From Bacteroidota bacterium (GTDB taxonomy: Bacteria > Bacteroidota > Bacteroidia > Chitinophagales > LD1), in contig CANJLD010000012.1 of the NCBI GenBank assembly GCA_947475165.1, forward strand, positions 1 to 64,000: a stretch of DNA of 64,000 nt, in the 5' to 3' direction. This document shows positions 8,220 to 16,166 of this stretch, piece by piece. The notes under the pieces are model-generated. The model ran no database searches and had not been told where the DNA came from. It worked only from the letters and a program-made list of their open reading frames with translations. A program made the position numbers and the translations under genes. The stretch's first letter is position 1. Each line of letters begins with the position of its first letter.

Positions 8220-8687
8220 TTATGTTTTAGATTGTTTTACAAAAATTTTATCGTTGGTAATTTTAATAATTTCTATTTCGCTATCGCGTTGAATGTATTC
8301 ACCGTTACTGTAAACATCAATTTTATTTTCGTTGAATATTCCTTTCCCATTGGGCCGAAGTTCTGAAACAGTTACTCCTTTATCGCCAATGTTATAAAGG
8401 TTCTTCTCCAATTCATTTACCTTGCCGGTAATCTCCGCTTTCATCGCCAGCTTGTTACTCTGTATTACTTTAAAGCCCACCACAAAAGCAACCAGCACTA
8501 ATACCATCGTACTTGCTGTGGTAATATTCCCCCATTTGCTTCCGTAATTCGAGTAAATAAGAATAACCCCTATTACCAATGCAATACCACCTACAATACC
8601 AAACAAAGTGGTTCCGGGTATCAAAAATATTTCGAGGAATACGAGAATTAAACCAACAAGAATAATGGAGAGAATAATCCAAAGCAT
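8220..8687 (-). CDS. NfeD-like membrane protein
   Basis: The 155-aa product has three to four N-terminal membrane helices (LWIILSIILVGLILVFLEIFLIPGTTLFG and following) and a C-terminal small beta-barrel of the NfeD OB-fold type, with DKGVTVSELRPNGKGIFNENKIDVYSNGEYI. The motif GvtvseLRPnGkg is typical. It is the short form without the N-terminal ClpP-like protease domain. It is co-transcribed with floA, which starts 4 bp after its stop. Confidence 0.92.
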   Translation of the reverse strand: MLWIILSIILVGLILVFLEIFLIPGTTLFGIVGGIALVIGVILIYSNYGSKWGNITTASTMVLVLVAFVVGFKVIQSNKLAMKAEITGKVNELEKNLYNIGDKGVTVSELRPNGKGIFNENKIDVYSNGEYIQRDSEIEIIKITNDKIFVKQSKT

Positions 8688-8713
8688 GAAAACGAATATA
8701 GAAGTAAATAAAT

Positions 8714-8760
8714 AACAGACGGAATTTACAGGAAATGAAAACCTGTAAATTCCGTCTGTT
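8714..8760 (-). terminator. Strong hairpin terminator
   Basis: A perfect 19-bp stem (8714-8732 with 8742-8760) and 9-base A-rich loop lies just downstream of the leftward PKD fragment and upstream of the nfeD-floA pair. Reading leftward, the stem is followed by an AT-rich stretch with short T runs. It insulates the operon from transcription arriving from the right. Confidence 0.75.
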
Positions 8761-8769
8761 TAAGTTGGT

Positions 8770-9267
8770 TTACTTATTGCCGATAAAAACCTTCTTCACC
8801 TTTACTTCCTTATCGTTCTTAACACGAACTATTACATAAGTTGCTTCAAGATTGTTTACCGGTTTGGTATAAACTGCACTTTTACTAAAGCTCTCCTCAG
8901 ATAAAAGCTGGCCCAGCATATTGTAAATTTGAACTGTCGCTTTCACATTAAAGTTCTTGCTAAAGTCAACAAACACAGTATTCACATTACTCCAAATACG
9001 GATGCCGTTGTTGTTTACAATATTGTTTATTCCACTCACCACATGCTCTGTAATAGTTACAGTTTGGGTCATTGTTGAACTACAGCCATCTGCATTAGTA
9101 ACTATAAGTGTAACGGTATAAGTTCCAGCTACAGGATAATTATGAATAGTGGTTGCTGTGTTCGCGGTTGTTCCATCGCCAAAGTCCCAACTGTAAGTTG
9201 TCGCATTCGGTGTAGTACCAGTAATATTATTTCCGGCTATTCGTCCTTTGTGGTTTGTTCTTTTCAT
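8770..9267 (-). pseudogene. 5'-truncated PKD-domain protein with T9SS sorting domain
   Basis: The 165 codons encode part of a PKD domain (TYSWDFGDGTTANTATTIHNY, then GTYTVTLIVTNADGCSS) and a type A T9SS sorting domain (IQIYNMLGQLL-like, ending VKKVFIGNK). There is no signal peptide and the first dozen residues (MKRTNHKGRIAG) look unrelated, so the secretion gene has lost its 5' part. Its apparent start lies within 50 bp of the start of the divergent phosphatase gene. The tail of a large adhesin-like gene cut by a rearrangement is the simplest reading. Confidence 0.6.
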
Positions 9268-9313
9268 TTACATTCGGGTTCAGTTTACCATCGCTCATTT
9301 AAACCATTTCTGT

Positions 9314-11005
9314 ATGCAAAAAATAGTTACACTCCTGTTAGTTGCCTTTACCGCTTCTCTCCTTTCTTCAACCACCAACGCCCAAAGTATTCTTCGCGGT
9401 CCTTATTTGCAAAGCCCTGCGCCTTACAGCGTTATTGTGCGCTGGCGAACCGATTCATTAACCGATAGCCGGGTGTATTACGGAACCACACTCGGTTCAA
9501 CTACTTTGTATAAAGACAGTGCAACGCTTACTACTGAGCATCGCGTAAAGCTTACCGGCCTGTTACCTAAAACCAAATACTATTACAGCATAGGCAGCAG
9601 CACGCAAACATTAAGAGGCTCAGATTCGCTGCTATATTTTATTACCGCTATTGACAGCACCATGAACGACCCGGTGCGCTTTTGGGCCATTGGCGATTTT
9701 GGTCACGGCAATAAAGTTGAGCACAATGTGCGCGAATCATATTACACGTATGCGGCAGGCCATCACGCAGCGTTTCAAATGTGGCTGGGCGATAACGCTT
9801 ACCAGGACGGCACCGACCAGGAATTTCAGGACAAAGTTTTTGATACCGTTAATGGCTTTGGCAATGTGTTTCTCAATCTTCCTTTTGTACCTACCAGCGG
9901 CAATCACGACTACAACAGCATCTGCGCATGGCAGGGCCCTTGCAACACCGACCCCGAACTGCACACGGGGCCTTACTTAAATATTATTGACCCACCTACC
10001 GAAGGTGAGCAGGGAGGAGTGCCTTCGCACCGCAAGCTTTTTTATTCATTCGATTATGGCGATATCCATTTTGTTTGTTTGAATTCTGAGATAGGCTCCG
10101 GTATAACTCCGGCATATAACTGGATTGGCCTGAACAATTTCGACACCGCTTTTACTTCGCCCATGTACGAATGGCTGAAAGCCGACCTGGCCGCTACTAC
10201 CAAAAAGTGGAAGATAGCTTTCTGGCACCAGTGCCCTTACAGCGGTCAGAATGATTTAACCGAACTTTCCAGCTTTCAGTTATACTGCATTGCCATGCGC
10301 ACGCACGCCAATCCTATTCTCGAAAAGTACGGGGTTGATTTAGTGCTCACCGGCCACGACCATAATTATCAGCGCACTTACTTAATCAACGGGCACTATG
10401 GCTACAAAGCCGATTTTGACCCGAGCATGATGATTAACGGAACCAGCGGTAAAGATGCACTGGGAGAAGCTTATACCAAATACACCAATGGCCCTGTGGC
10501 AGGCAAGGGGACTTTGTATGTGGTAGAAGGCAACAGCAGCGGAAGTAATTCACCAAGTCCGTTCGACCATCCCGCAATTTACTGGGGCGAAGCCTGCGAC
10601 ACTTGTGGCGGCTCGCTCATGATTGATGTAAACGGAGACCGGCTCGATGGCCATTACTTTACACAGTATGGCGAAGTACATGATGATTTTACTATTAAGA
10701 AAGAAGCATGGACCGGTATTGATGAAGAAGATGCCGCCTTCGACCACTTTTATGTTTATCCCAATCCGTTTAATGAAAGAACGCGAGTGGGCTACAGCGT
10801 TTTGAAAAAATGTAACGTGCAAATTGATGTGCTGGATTTAAAGGGGCGGGTGGTGTATCCTTATTTTACCGGCACCCGTGAACCCGGCAACTATCTCGAC
10901 ATTATTGATTTTGACACCAACGAAGCACTTGAAGAAAGAGGCACTTACCTCATTCGCCTTAATTGCGGTGGCATAGTTAAATACCGCAAAGTGGTAAAGA
11001 TGTAA
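9314..11005 (+). CDS. Secreted metallophosphoesterase (purple acid phosphatase-like) with T9SS domain
   Basis: I start the gene at the ATG at 9314, which gives a clean signal peptide (MQKIVTLLLVAFTASLLSST...NAQ); the same frame is open upstream to 9248 without a sensible N-terminus. An N-terminal fibronectin-like domain of the purple acid phosphatase type (LRGPYLQSPAPYSVIVRWRT) is followed by a calcineurin-like domain with metal ligands in GDFGHGNK, GDNAYQDGTD, SGNHDY and GHDHNYQR. The last 80 residues (DHFYVYPNPFNERTRV...) are a type A T9SS sorting domain, so the enzyme is secreted or surface-bound. The substrate is unknown, probably phosphate esters. Confidence 0.92.
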   Translation: MQKIVTLLLVAFTASLLSSTTNAQSILRGPYLQSPAPYSVIVRWRTDSLTDSRVYYGTTLGSTTLYKDSATLTTEHRVKLTGLLPKTKYYYSIGSSTQTLRGSDSLLYFITAIDSTMNDPVRFWAIGDFGHGNKVEHNVRESYYTYAAGHHAAFQMWLGDNAYQDGTDQEFQDKVFDTVNGFGNVFLNLPFVPTSGNHDYNSICAWQGPCNTDPELHTGPYLNIIDPPTEGEQGGVPSHRKLFYSFDYGDIHFVCLNSEIGSGITPAYNWIGLNNFDTAFTSPMYEWLKADLAATTKKWKIAFWHQCPYSGQNDLTELSSFQLYCIAMRTHANPILEKYGVDLVLTGHDHNYQRTYLINGHYGYKADFDPSMMINGTSGKDALGEAYTKYTNGPVAGKGTLYVVEGNSSGSNSPSPFDHPAIYWGEACDTCGGSLMIDVNGDRLDGHYFTQYGEVHDDFTIKKEAWTGIDEEDAAFDHFYVYPNPFNERTRVGYSVLKKCNVQIDVLDLKGRVVYPYFTGTREPGNYLDIIDFDTNEALEERGTYLIRLNCGGIVKYRKVVKM

Positions 11006-11057
11006 GTGGTTTGCCTATGGCAACCGCTCGCGCCAAAAACTATATTTACCATTAATT

Positions 11058-12095
11058 ATGGCAAACACATTCGATGGCAAAATGGACAAGTTGATTGTTC
11101 ATTTTGCAGGCAACAAAAACAATGGCGATGGCGTGCGCTTTTCAAGTGCCGAAACCGATTTTGAAAAGGTAGAAGAGTATTTCACCTCGCTCATTAGCAA
11201 CAGTTTTAATTTTGAAGAGCTTTACTGCTTTCACTTTTTACCTAAGGTAGAACTGAACCCGGTTTACCAGTTTGTAAAAACCATTTTTGATAACCCTGCT
11301 GAATTTGTAGAGCAAACACAAAACGTTGCCCAACTTTTATACGATAAGAGCAATCACCCGAAAATAAAAGGTGGCGAGTTGCAGGTAGCTCACTTTACCG
11401 GTTGTTTTATTAACGATGCCGAGGTAGATGCTATTGGCTTTTTCAAGTCAGAAAACAAAGAGACTTTTTTAAAAGTGATTGCATCGAAGAATGGTTTTGA
11501 TTTAGAAAGCGATAAAGGCATTGCCGTAAAAAAGTTAGACAAGGGCTGCATCATCTTCAACACCAAAGCCAAGGATGGCTACTTAGTGGCGGTGGTAGAT
11601 AATACCAACCGGGGCGAAGAAGCTCAGTATTGGAAAGATGAGTTCTTAGCCGTAAAGCCCATAGCCAACGAGTTTCACCAGACCAACGAGTTTTTAACCA
11701 TTGCCAAAAACTTTGTAACCAAACAACTGGATGATGATTTTGAAGTAAGCAAGGCAGATAAGATAGATTACCTGAACCGGTCGGTAGAGTATTTTAAAAA
11801 CAACGAGACTTTTGATAAAGGAGATTTTGAGCGCAAGGTTTTTCAGGAACCGGGCATTATCAATTCGTTCAAAAAGTTTGATTCTGCTTTTAGAGAAGAA
11901 AACGATATTGAATTAGCCGATAACTTTGATATATCGCAACAAGCCGTAAAGAAACAGGCACGTGTTTTTAAAAGCGTTTTAAAGCTTGATAAAAACTTCC
12001 ACATCTACATACACGGCAACCGCGATTTAATTGAGCAGGGTGTAGATGCTGACGGCAGAAAATTCTACAAGATTTATTTTCAACAGGAATCGTGA
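11058..12095 (+). CDS. Nucleoid-associated protein, NdpA/YejK family
   Basis: The 345-aa protein begins with a segment typical of bacterial 37-kDa nucleoid-associated proteins (IVHFAGNKNNGDGVRFS, later LLYDKSNHPKIKGGELQVAHF and INDAEVDAIGFFKSE). It has no signal peptide and many charged residues. The C-terminus (HIYIHGNRDLIEQGVDADGRKFYKIYF) also fits. The family binds the nucleoid; its exact function is unclear. It stands alone, 52 bp after the phosphatase gene. Confidence 0.88.
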   Translation: MANTFDGKMDKLIVHFAGNKNNGDGVRFSSAETDFEKVEEYFTSLISNSFNFEELYCFHFLPKVELNPVYQFVKTIFDNPAEFVEQTQNVAQLLYDKSNHPKIKGGELQVAHFTGCFINDAEVDAIGFFKSENKETFLKVIASKNGFDLESDKGIAVKKLDKGCIIFNTKAKDGYLVAVVDNTNRGEEAQYWKDEFLAVKPIANEFHQTNEFLTIAKNFVTKQLDDDFEVSKADKIDYLNRSVEYFKNNETFDKGDFERKVFQEPGIINSFKKFDSAFREENDIELADNFDISQQAVKKQARVFKSVLKLDKNFHIYIHGNRDLIEQGVDADGRKFYKIYFQQES

Positions 12096-12110
12096 TGGGT
12101 TGAATAATTG

Positions 12111-12135
12111 TAAATTATAAATTATAAATTATAAA
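12111..12135. repeat. Heptanucleotide tract (TAAATTA)
   Basis: Three and a half copies of a 7-nt unit TAAATTA directly after the NdpA-family gene. It is one of five tracts with period 7 in the window. Confidence 0.7.
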
Positions 12136-12230
12136 CAGCCTGTGGTGTCACAATTATAAATGGTAAAGAAACAATAGTTGATTCTGCCTTTACAAAACCA
12201 AAGCCCCGCAATCACAATAACTCATACACC

Positions 12231-12328
12231 GTAATTGCGAGCGAAGGCTCTGCATAACGAAGCAATCCCCACGCGTGAAGGAGGAGATTGCTTCGCAGAC
12301 CCCGATAGCTATCGGTGTCGCAATGACG
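12231..12328. repeat. Dispersed palindromic repeat of the ATTGCGAGCGAAG type
   Basis: The block opens with ATTGCGAGCGAAGG and closes with TCGCAATGAC; inside, GAAGCAATCCCC pairs with GGAGATTGCTTCG. I recognise this as a widespread intergenic palindrome of Bacteroidota and some other phyla. It fills most of the 253-bp gap between the NdpA gene and the leftward hypothetical gene, where it could act as a bidirectional terminator for the two converging genes. Confidence 0.75.
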
Positions 12329-12347
12329 AACTTGCGCGGACGCGCTT

Positions 12348-13070
12348 CTATCCGCACATTAAAATCACCGGTCCGCTTAGCTGGCTAACTCCGCCAGTGT
12401 TTATGGCATAGTAATAACAATAGTATTCCACCCCTTTGGTAAGGCCGGTATAGTGTTTCTTTCTTTGCTTGTTTAAATCTGCAATAAGGGCAACGCCTGT
12501 TTCGGGCGTTGGATTTGGATTAGGATTAGGATTAGGCTCAGGTGTGTGCAAAACAATTACCTGACCGGCATTATTAATGGTAAACCCATCGGGCAGGGGT
12601 TTGCCTGCTACCAGCACGGAGCCATAAAAAGCATCACCGGTAACGGTATCGCAATCGCTGAACATTTCACCGCTTATACCAAGGCTTAATTGAATATCCG
12701 AAGGAGGGTTTGGAGGCAACGATTGTGTTTCACCGGTTTTAGTAGGTGTAAAGCCCGCCAGTAAAATCATATCATTATCAATGCCCGGCAGCAGGTCTAC
12801 ATAATCACCGGTATCATCCATAGCTTTAATAAGCGCAGTGCGCGAAATGAGGTACGCCCCTTTTTGCGCCTTGCCGCCATTTTTATAGGCTTCCCATTTA
12901 GCGTGGTGGTCGGCAATAAGCGCGTTAAAGGCAAGTTCTGTAAACGGTGGGGCGGTAAAAGGCGGGTCGTTGTCATAAATGCCTGTGCTTACCAAGTGTG
13001 CTTTGGTATCAAGCTTATCGCCATTAAAATTGTGATAATCAACACTGCAATGAGGTTTACTGTTGCTCAT
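12348..13070 (-). CDS. Hypothetical protein with C-terminal fibronectin-III-like region
   Basis: A 240-aa protein without a signal peptide. The N-terminal 110 residues are helical (FNALIADHHAKWEAYKNGGKAQKGAY, then ALIKAMDDTGDYVDLLPGIDND), a layout I know from Bacteroidota hypothetical proteins of similar size. A Pro-Asn linker with (NP)n repeats near residue 183 leads to a beta-rich tail, LTKGVEYYCYYYAINTGGVSQLSGPVIL, like a fibronectin type III edge. Function is unknown. An array of fifteen 21-nt units begins 57 bp upstream of its ATG, and a GTG-initiated frame running through the array ends in a 4-bp overlap with that ATG. Confidence 0.7.
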   Translation of the reverse strand: MSNSKPHCSVDYHNFNGDKLDTKAHLVSTGIYDNDPPFTAPPFTELAFNALIADHHAKWEAYKNGGKAQKGAYLISRTALIKAMDDTGDYVDLLPGIDNDMILLAGFTPTKTGETQSLPPNPPSDIQLSLGISGEMFSDCDTVTGDAFYGSVLVAGKPLPDGFTINNAGQVIVLHTPEPNPNPNPNPTPETGVALIADLNKQRKKHYTGLTKGVEYYCYYYAINTGGVSQLSGPVILMCG

Positions 13071-13126
13071 AGTTTAAAGGTTTTATGTTTAATAAATAAT
13101 GAAAACAAAGGATGAAAAACGCACAA

Positions 13127-13441
13127 GTCCACTTGTAAGGCCTTAAGGTGGACTTTAAAGCCTTTCGTGTCCACTTCTATGCTTCGCATGTCCACCTTAA
13201 AGGCTTTCATGTGGAGTTTTATGTCTGGCAAGTCCACTTCTGCAAGCTTCATGTCCACCTGTTTAAGTTCAAGGTGGACTTGAAAGCCTTTCTTTGCCAC
13301 TTGTAAGCGGCACATGTCCACTTCAAAGCCCTTCATGTCCACTTGTATGGCTTACAAGTGGACTTTAATCGAATACAAGTCCACCTCAATCGCTTACAAG
13401 TGGACTTTTATCGCTTACTTGTCCAGTTTCGGTTTTTTAAA
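13127..13441. repeat. 21-nt periodic array 1: fifteen units with GTCCAC/GTGGAC core
   Basis: Unit starts fall at 13127, 13148, 13169, 13190, 13211, 13232, 13253, 13274, 13295, 13316, 13337, 13358, 13379, 13400 and 13421, exactly 21 bases apart. Each starts with GTCCAC or its reverse complement GTGGAC (a few with one or two changes); the rest of the unit varies but tends to TT...GCTT-CAT. Both strands have an open frame, and on the minus strand it reads as heptads of the type VDMKGFE/VHLKALQ from a GTG start. The array fills most of the 579-bp gap between the leftward gene at 12348-13070 and the rightward gene at 13649. The remaining 13442-13648 holds nothing I can identify. Confidence 0.9.
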
Positions 13442-13648
13442 GAACGTTTTGCCCTGTTGGGTAAGGCAAACATAAGGGGCAAAATGCCATACATGACTGC
13501 ACTGCAATGCACCCGTGTTTTTATTTTTCTGTTTTAATTTGGCCTTGCATTGAGCACCGGGGCTTGTTGTTGCTATGCTGTTTTTTTACTGCTGTATTTG
13601 CCCGAATAAATAAACTGCTCACTGCTGAGAAACAGAAAACCATTTCTT

Positions 13649-14077
13649 ATGCATAGCTACATTACCGTTCCACTCACTTTTACCGATTACACCTTGCAAA
13701 ATCTTGGTTACCTGTTTTTACTTAGCCGGCTAATGATGCGCCACGGCCTCGAGCAATCAGAGGATTTTACCAAGGTTTGCGAAAGAACTATCATTGAACT
13801 GGAAGGAGGCGATATAAAAGATATAAAATTCGATACCCTCCGCAAATTTGCCGATGCTTACGGCTACACCCCAACGCAATTATTTTTCAATTATAACACG
13901 CTGCCCTCGCCCAAAGAATGGAAGGTGCTAAAGGCTAAATCAATAGCCCTGGGCAATTTATCGCGTTGTAAAGACACGCCTCTGCCCGGCACTTACGCGG
14001 GTAAACAACTTGATAAAGAATGGGCAGAATGGGGCCAGCCGCTTTTAGAGAAGTTTTTTGAGAGGGTGAGGAAGTGA
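13649..14077 (+). CDS. Hypothetical protein with partial HTH-like helices
   Basis: A 142-aa soluble protein. Residues about 30-80 (LMMRHGLEQSEDFTKVCERTIIELEGGDIKDIKFDTLRKFADAYGYTPTQLFF) resemble the last helices of an XRE-type helix-turn-helix, with the LRKFADAYG-TP-QL end pattern, but the recognition helix is not clear. The C-terminus is basic. It is divergent from the 12348-13070 gene with array 1 in between, so a regulatory link to that array is possible but not shown. I do not recognise the family. Confidence 0.65.
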   Translation: MHSYITVPLTFTDYTLQNLGYLFLLSRLMMRHGLEQSEDFTKVCERTIIELEGGDIKDIKFDTLRKFADAYGYTPTQLFFNYNTLPSPKEWKVLKAKSIALGNLSRCKDTPLPGTYAGKQLDKEWAEWGQPLLEKFFERVRK

Positions 14078-14089
14078 TTTTTTTTCGGC

Positions 14090-14105
14090 ACAGGTTCTCC
14101 GTTTC
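14090..14105. repeat. 16-bp inverted repeat, left copy
   Basis: The 16 bases ACAGGTTCTCCGTTTC recur as the exact reverse complement at 15925-15940. The pair brackets the two accessory genes at 14.2-15.9 kb. The right copy is part of a hairpin, so this may be two related hairpins and not an element end. Confidence 0.6.
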
Positions 14106-14222
14106 TGGACACAGAACGGAGGAACAAAAAGCGAAACCTTAAACTTTCGCTTTTGTCCGTATTAGGGGCGAAAAGCGAAAGTTTTATATAGATTTGAGTA
14201 GAAAACTTTCGTATATTTATAA

Positions 14223-14230
14223 GTTAGCGG
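14223..14230 (+). other. GTTAGCGG core, left side of cassette-like unit
   Basis: The octamer GTTAGCGG lies 38 bp before the next gene and is repeated at 15159-15166 after it, in the same direction. After both copies the sequence is similar for about 12 bases (TCATTTTAGGAC and CAAGTGTAAGAC). This is the arrangement expected for recombination between core sites. Confidence 0.45.
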
Positions 14231-14267
14231 TCATTTTAGGACGACCAACTTACATAGACAAAACAGT

Positions 14268-15020
14268 ATGAAAAAGGCACTTCAAATATTAATCCTACTC
14301 CTGACAACAGTTGACGGGTTTTCTAAATGTTCTTCAGACGGACTATATTTTTGGCCTGCGGGACAGACAATCAATGAAAATTCAATTTTCGTAATTGACG
14401 GATATGCTACAAGTCAAACAATCATTTCAGGACTCGGGACGTCTTACAAGGTTTATCTAAAATCGGCTGGACAAATAGTAAACTTAAAAGTTCAAGAAAC
14501 TCTTGTAGGACAATTTAACCTAACACAAGCAATTTTAAGACCTGAGAATAATCTTACAGTTGGTGTGACTTATGAGTTAGTTATAGAAAGCTTAACCGCA
14601 TACGACAATGAAGCTTATCGCTACAACAGTTCAACAAGACAAATTGAAAAAATTAAATGGACTGTAACTGCTGGGCAAGACACTGTTGCACCTGCTTGGA
14701 CAACTTCACCTAAATTTAAAAACGACAGTTATCAAATGTATGGCTGCGGACCTGCTGTAAACGCATTTTTTACTTTCTCTGCAACAGACAATTCAGAAAT
14801 ACTAATCAAAACAATAGTGAAAAATATTTCTACGGGTTTAGAGACAACTTATTATTTAAAGCCTGACAGTAACAGTATTACAGTTGGACACGGTATGTGT
14901 TCAGGTGCTTTCACTTTTTACAACAGTGACGACTTTGAAGTTGAGTTTAGTTTGTTTGACGCATCGGGCAATATCACGAATTGGACAGGGAACAGAATAA
15001 AATTTAAGCGACCGTCATGA
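14268..15020 (+). CDS. Secreted hypothetical protein in a cassette-like unit
   Basis: A 250-aa protein with a signal peptide (MKKALQILILLLTTVDGFSK) and a beta-rich body with no motif I recognise. Cysteines in GCGPAV and HGMCSGAF could form a disulfide. There is no T9SS sorting domain. Codon and base use (many GAC, ACA and AAT codons) look different from neighbours. The gene lies between two GTTAGCGG cores with an imperfect attC-like palindrome directly after its stop, so it may have arrived as a gene cassette. Confidence 0.7.
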   Translation: MKKALQILILLLTTVDGFSKCSSDGLYFWPAGQTINENSIFVIDGYATSQTIISGLGTSYKVYLKSAGQIVNLKVQETLVGQFNLTQAILRPENNLTVGVTYELVIESLTAYDNEAYRYNSSTRQIEKIKWTVTAGQDTVAPAWTTSPKFKNDSYQMYGCGPAVNAFFTFSATDNSEILIKTIVKNISTGLETTYYLKPDSNSITVGHGMCSGAFTFYNSDDFEVEFSLFDASGNITNWTGNRIKFKRPS

Positions 15021-15032
15021 AAGAAAAACGAA

Positions 15033-15166
15033 CCGCTAACATGGGGTTTGCGATAGCGGGGGTTCCGTGCTTCGCAAACACATTTGTGCAAGGTGGAAGT
15101 TTAGTTCTACGATTGAAGTTTAGTGCTAAAACACCCCGCCATCGCAAACCCCCGAAACGTTAGCGG
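15033..15166. repeat. attC-like imperfect palindrome
   Basis: The ends are CCGCTAAC (15033-15040) and GTTAGCGG (15159-15166), exact reverse complements. Inside them GGGTTTGCGAT and GCGGGG pair with GCCATCGCAAACCC near the right end, with spacers of different length on each side. The loop contains two GAAGTTTAGT copies. Two pairs of boxes separated by unequal spacers is the layout of integron attC sites, though the core does not fit GTTRRRY exactly. Confidence 0.5.
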
Positions 15167-15225
15167 CAAGTGTAAGACCGTAACCTGACAAACAGAGTAA
15201 AAGAACAGCTAAAAAAAACAATCAA

Positions 15226-15890
15226 ATGAAAAACTACTTTTTGATAGTTATTGCATTTACATTATCTGTGCTTTCAGTAAATGCTCAAACACCAATTTTA
15301 CCCATAAATTCGTATGGGGTTTGGGACAGGTCAAATGCATTTGATATTTCAATAGATACAGCCTACAGCTATTTAAGGGGTATTAGTGCAGATGTTTTTT
15401 GGAAAGATGTTCAATCCCTTGACTCCGCTCATTATGATTGGACTGCTATTCAAGCCGTTTTACAAACAGCATCTATTAATAACCAAATGGTAAATATAAG
15501 TGTAGGTGTAGGCCCTGACGCACCATCATGGATTTATTCAAATGGAGTGCCTGGCCTAATTACTGATGATACACTACACCCTGGTTGGACTCAATACCCC
15601 TATTATTTAGATTCGGTTTACAACCGCTATTATTTTAAACTGATAGATAGTTTTGGTGTATTTTTAAGAACGCTACCAGCAAACTTATTTAGTCATGTTG
15701 CTTATGTTCAAGTAAAGACGGGATGCACCGGTGACGAAGTTCCCTACAAAGGAAACCCCGTGGATACTTCCTATAATATTTCAAATACGGAAAGCAAACC
15801 ATAGATATATCTGCCTATGCAACCGGTGTCTATTTTCTTTCCGTGCAGTCGGGCAACTTAATGCAAACCAAAAAGATTATTAAACACTAA
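15226..15890 (+). pseudogene. Glycoside-hydrolase-like secreted gene with internal deletion and frameshift
   Basis: The frame from 15226 begins with a signal peptide (MKNYFLIVIAFTLSVLSVNAQ) and a TIM-barrel-like start (NSYGVWDRSNAF, RGISADVFWKDVQS, HYDWTAIQAVLQTA, VNISVGVGPDAPSWIYSNGVPG), like the first third of a family-42-type or related glycosidase. It stops at 15804. The next frame then gives GKQTIDISAYATGVYFLSV and ends QTKKIIKH, the tail of a T9SS sorting domain, with stop at 15888-15890. The middle and the catalytic region are missing, so a deletion fused the two ends out of frame. Confidence 0.7.
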
Positions 15891-15911
15891 GCTTACGCAA
15901 CTCGCGGAAAG

Positions 15912-15943
15912 ACAACAGGTTCCCGAAACGGAGAACCTGTTGT
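15912..15943 (+). terminator. Hairpin after the broken glycosidase gene
   Basis: ACAACAGGTTC at 15912-15922 pairs perfectly with GAACCTGTTGT at 15933-15943 around a 10-base loop. There is no T run directly after it, so efficiency is uncertain. Confidence 0.5.
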
Positions 15944-15961
15944 GACCTTATCTTAAAAACA

Positions 15962-15991
15962 AAAAACCTCCTGATAAATCGGGAGGTTTTT
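15962..15991 (-). terminator. Rho-independent terminator of tRNA-Ser
   Basis: A 10-bp stem (AAAAACCTCC with GGAGGTTTTT) and 10-base loop lie 7 bp past the 3' end of the leftward tRNA, followed by T-rich sequence in that direction. It can also serve the rightward pseudogene. Confidence 0.8.
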
Positions 15992-15997
15992 GCTATG

Positions 15998-16085
15998 CGG
16001 AGGGAGAGGGATTCGAACCCACGGTAGGCTCATCACCTACGGCTGTTTTCAAGACAGCTGCAATCAACCGCTCTGCCATCCCTCC
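15998..16085 (-). tRNA. tRNA-Ser (anticodon TGA)
   Basis: The leftward sequence starts GGAGGGATGGCAGAGCGGTT and has acceptor arms GGAGGGA and TCCCTCC, a T-loop with GGTTCGAATCC, an anticodon loop CTTGAAA (anticodon TGA) and a long variable arm built on GTAGGTGATGAGCCTAC, as expected for serine tRNA. Discriminator base is G. CCA is not encoded. Confidence 0.95.
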
Positions 16086-16166
16086 GTAGGCAAAAATAGA
16101 AAAGCAGAATACATTGCCAACTTAGAGAGAGAAATAATTTGAAAAATGAAAAATTACAGCGGAGAA

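Noticed and set aside
9248-9313. Upstream start for the metallophosphoesterase gene
   Set aside because: It adds a segment without signal-peptide logic and overlaps the divergent gene fragment; the ATG at 9314 begins a proper signal peptide.
13127-13441. CRISPR array
   Set aside because: Units are 21 nt with a short core and gradual drift; there is no constant repeat with unique spacers of 30 bases or more and no cas genes. The same holds for the arrays at 23410 and 36713.
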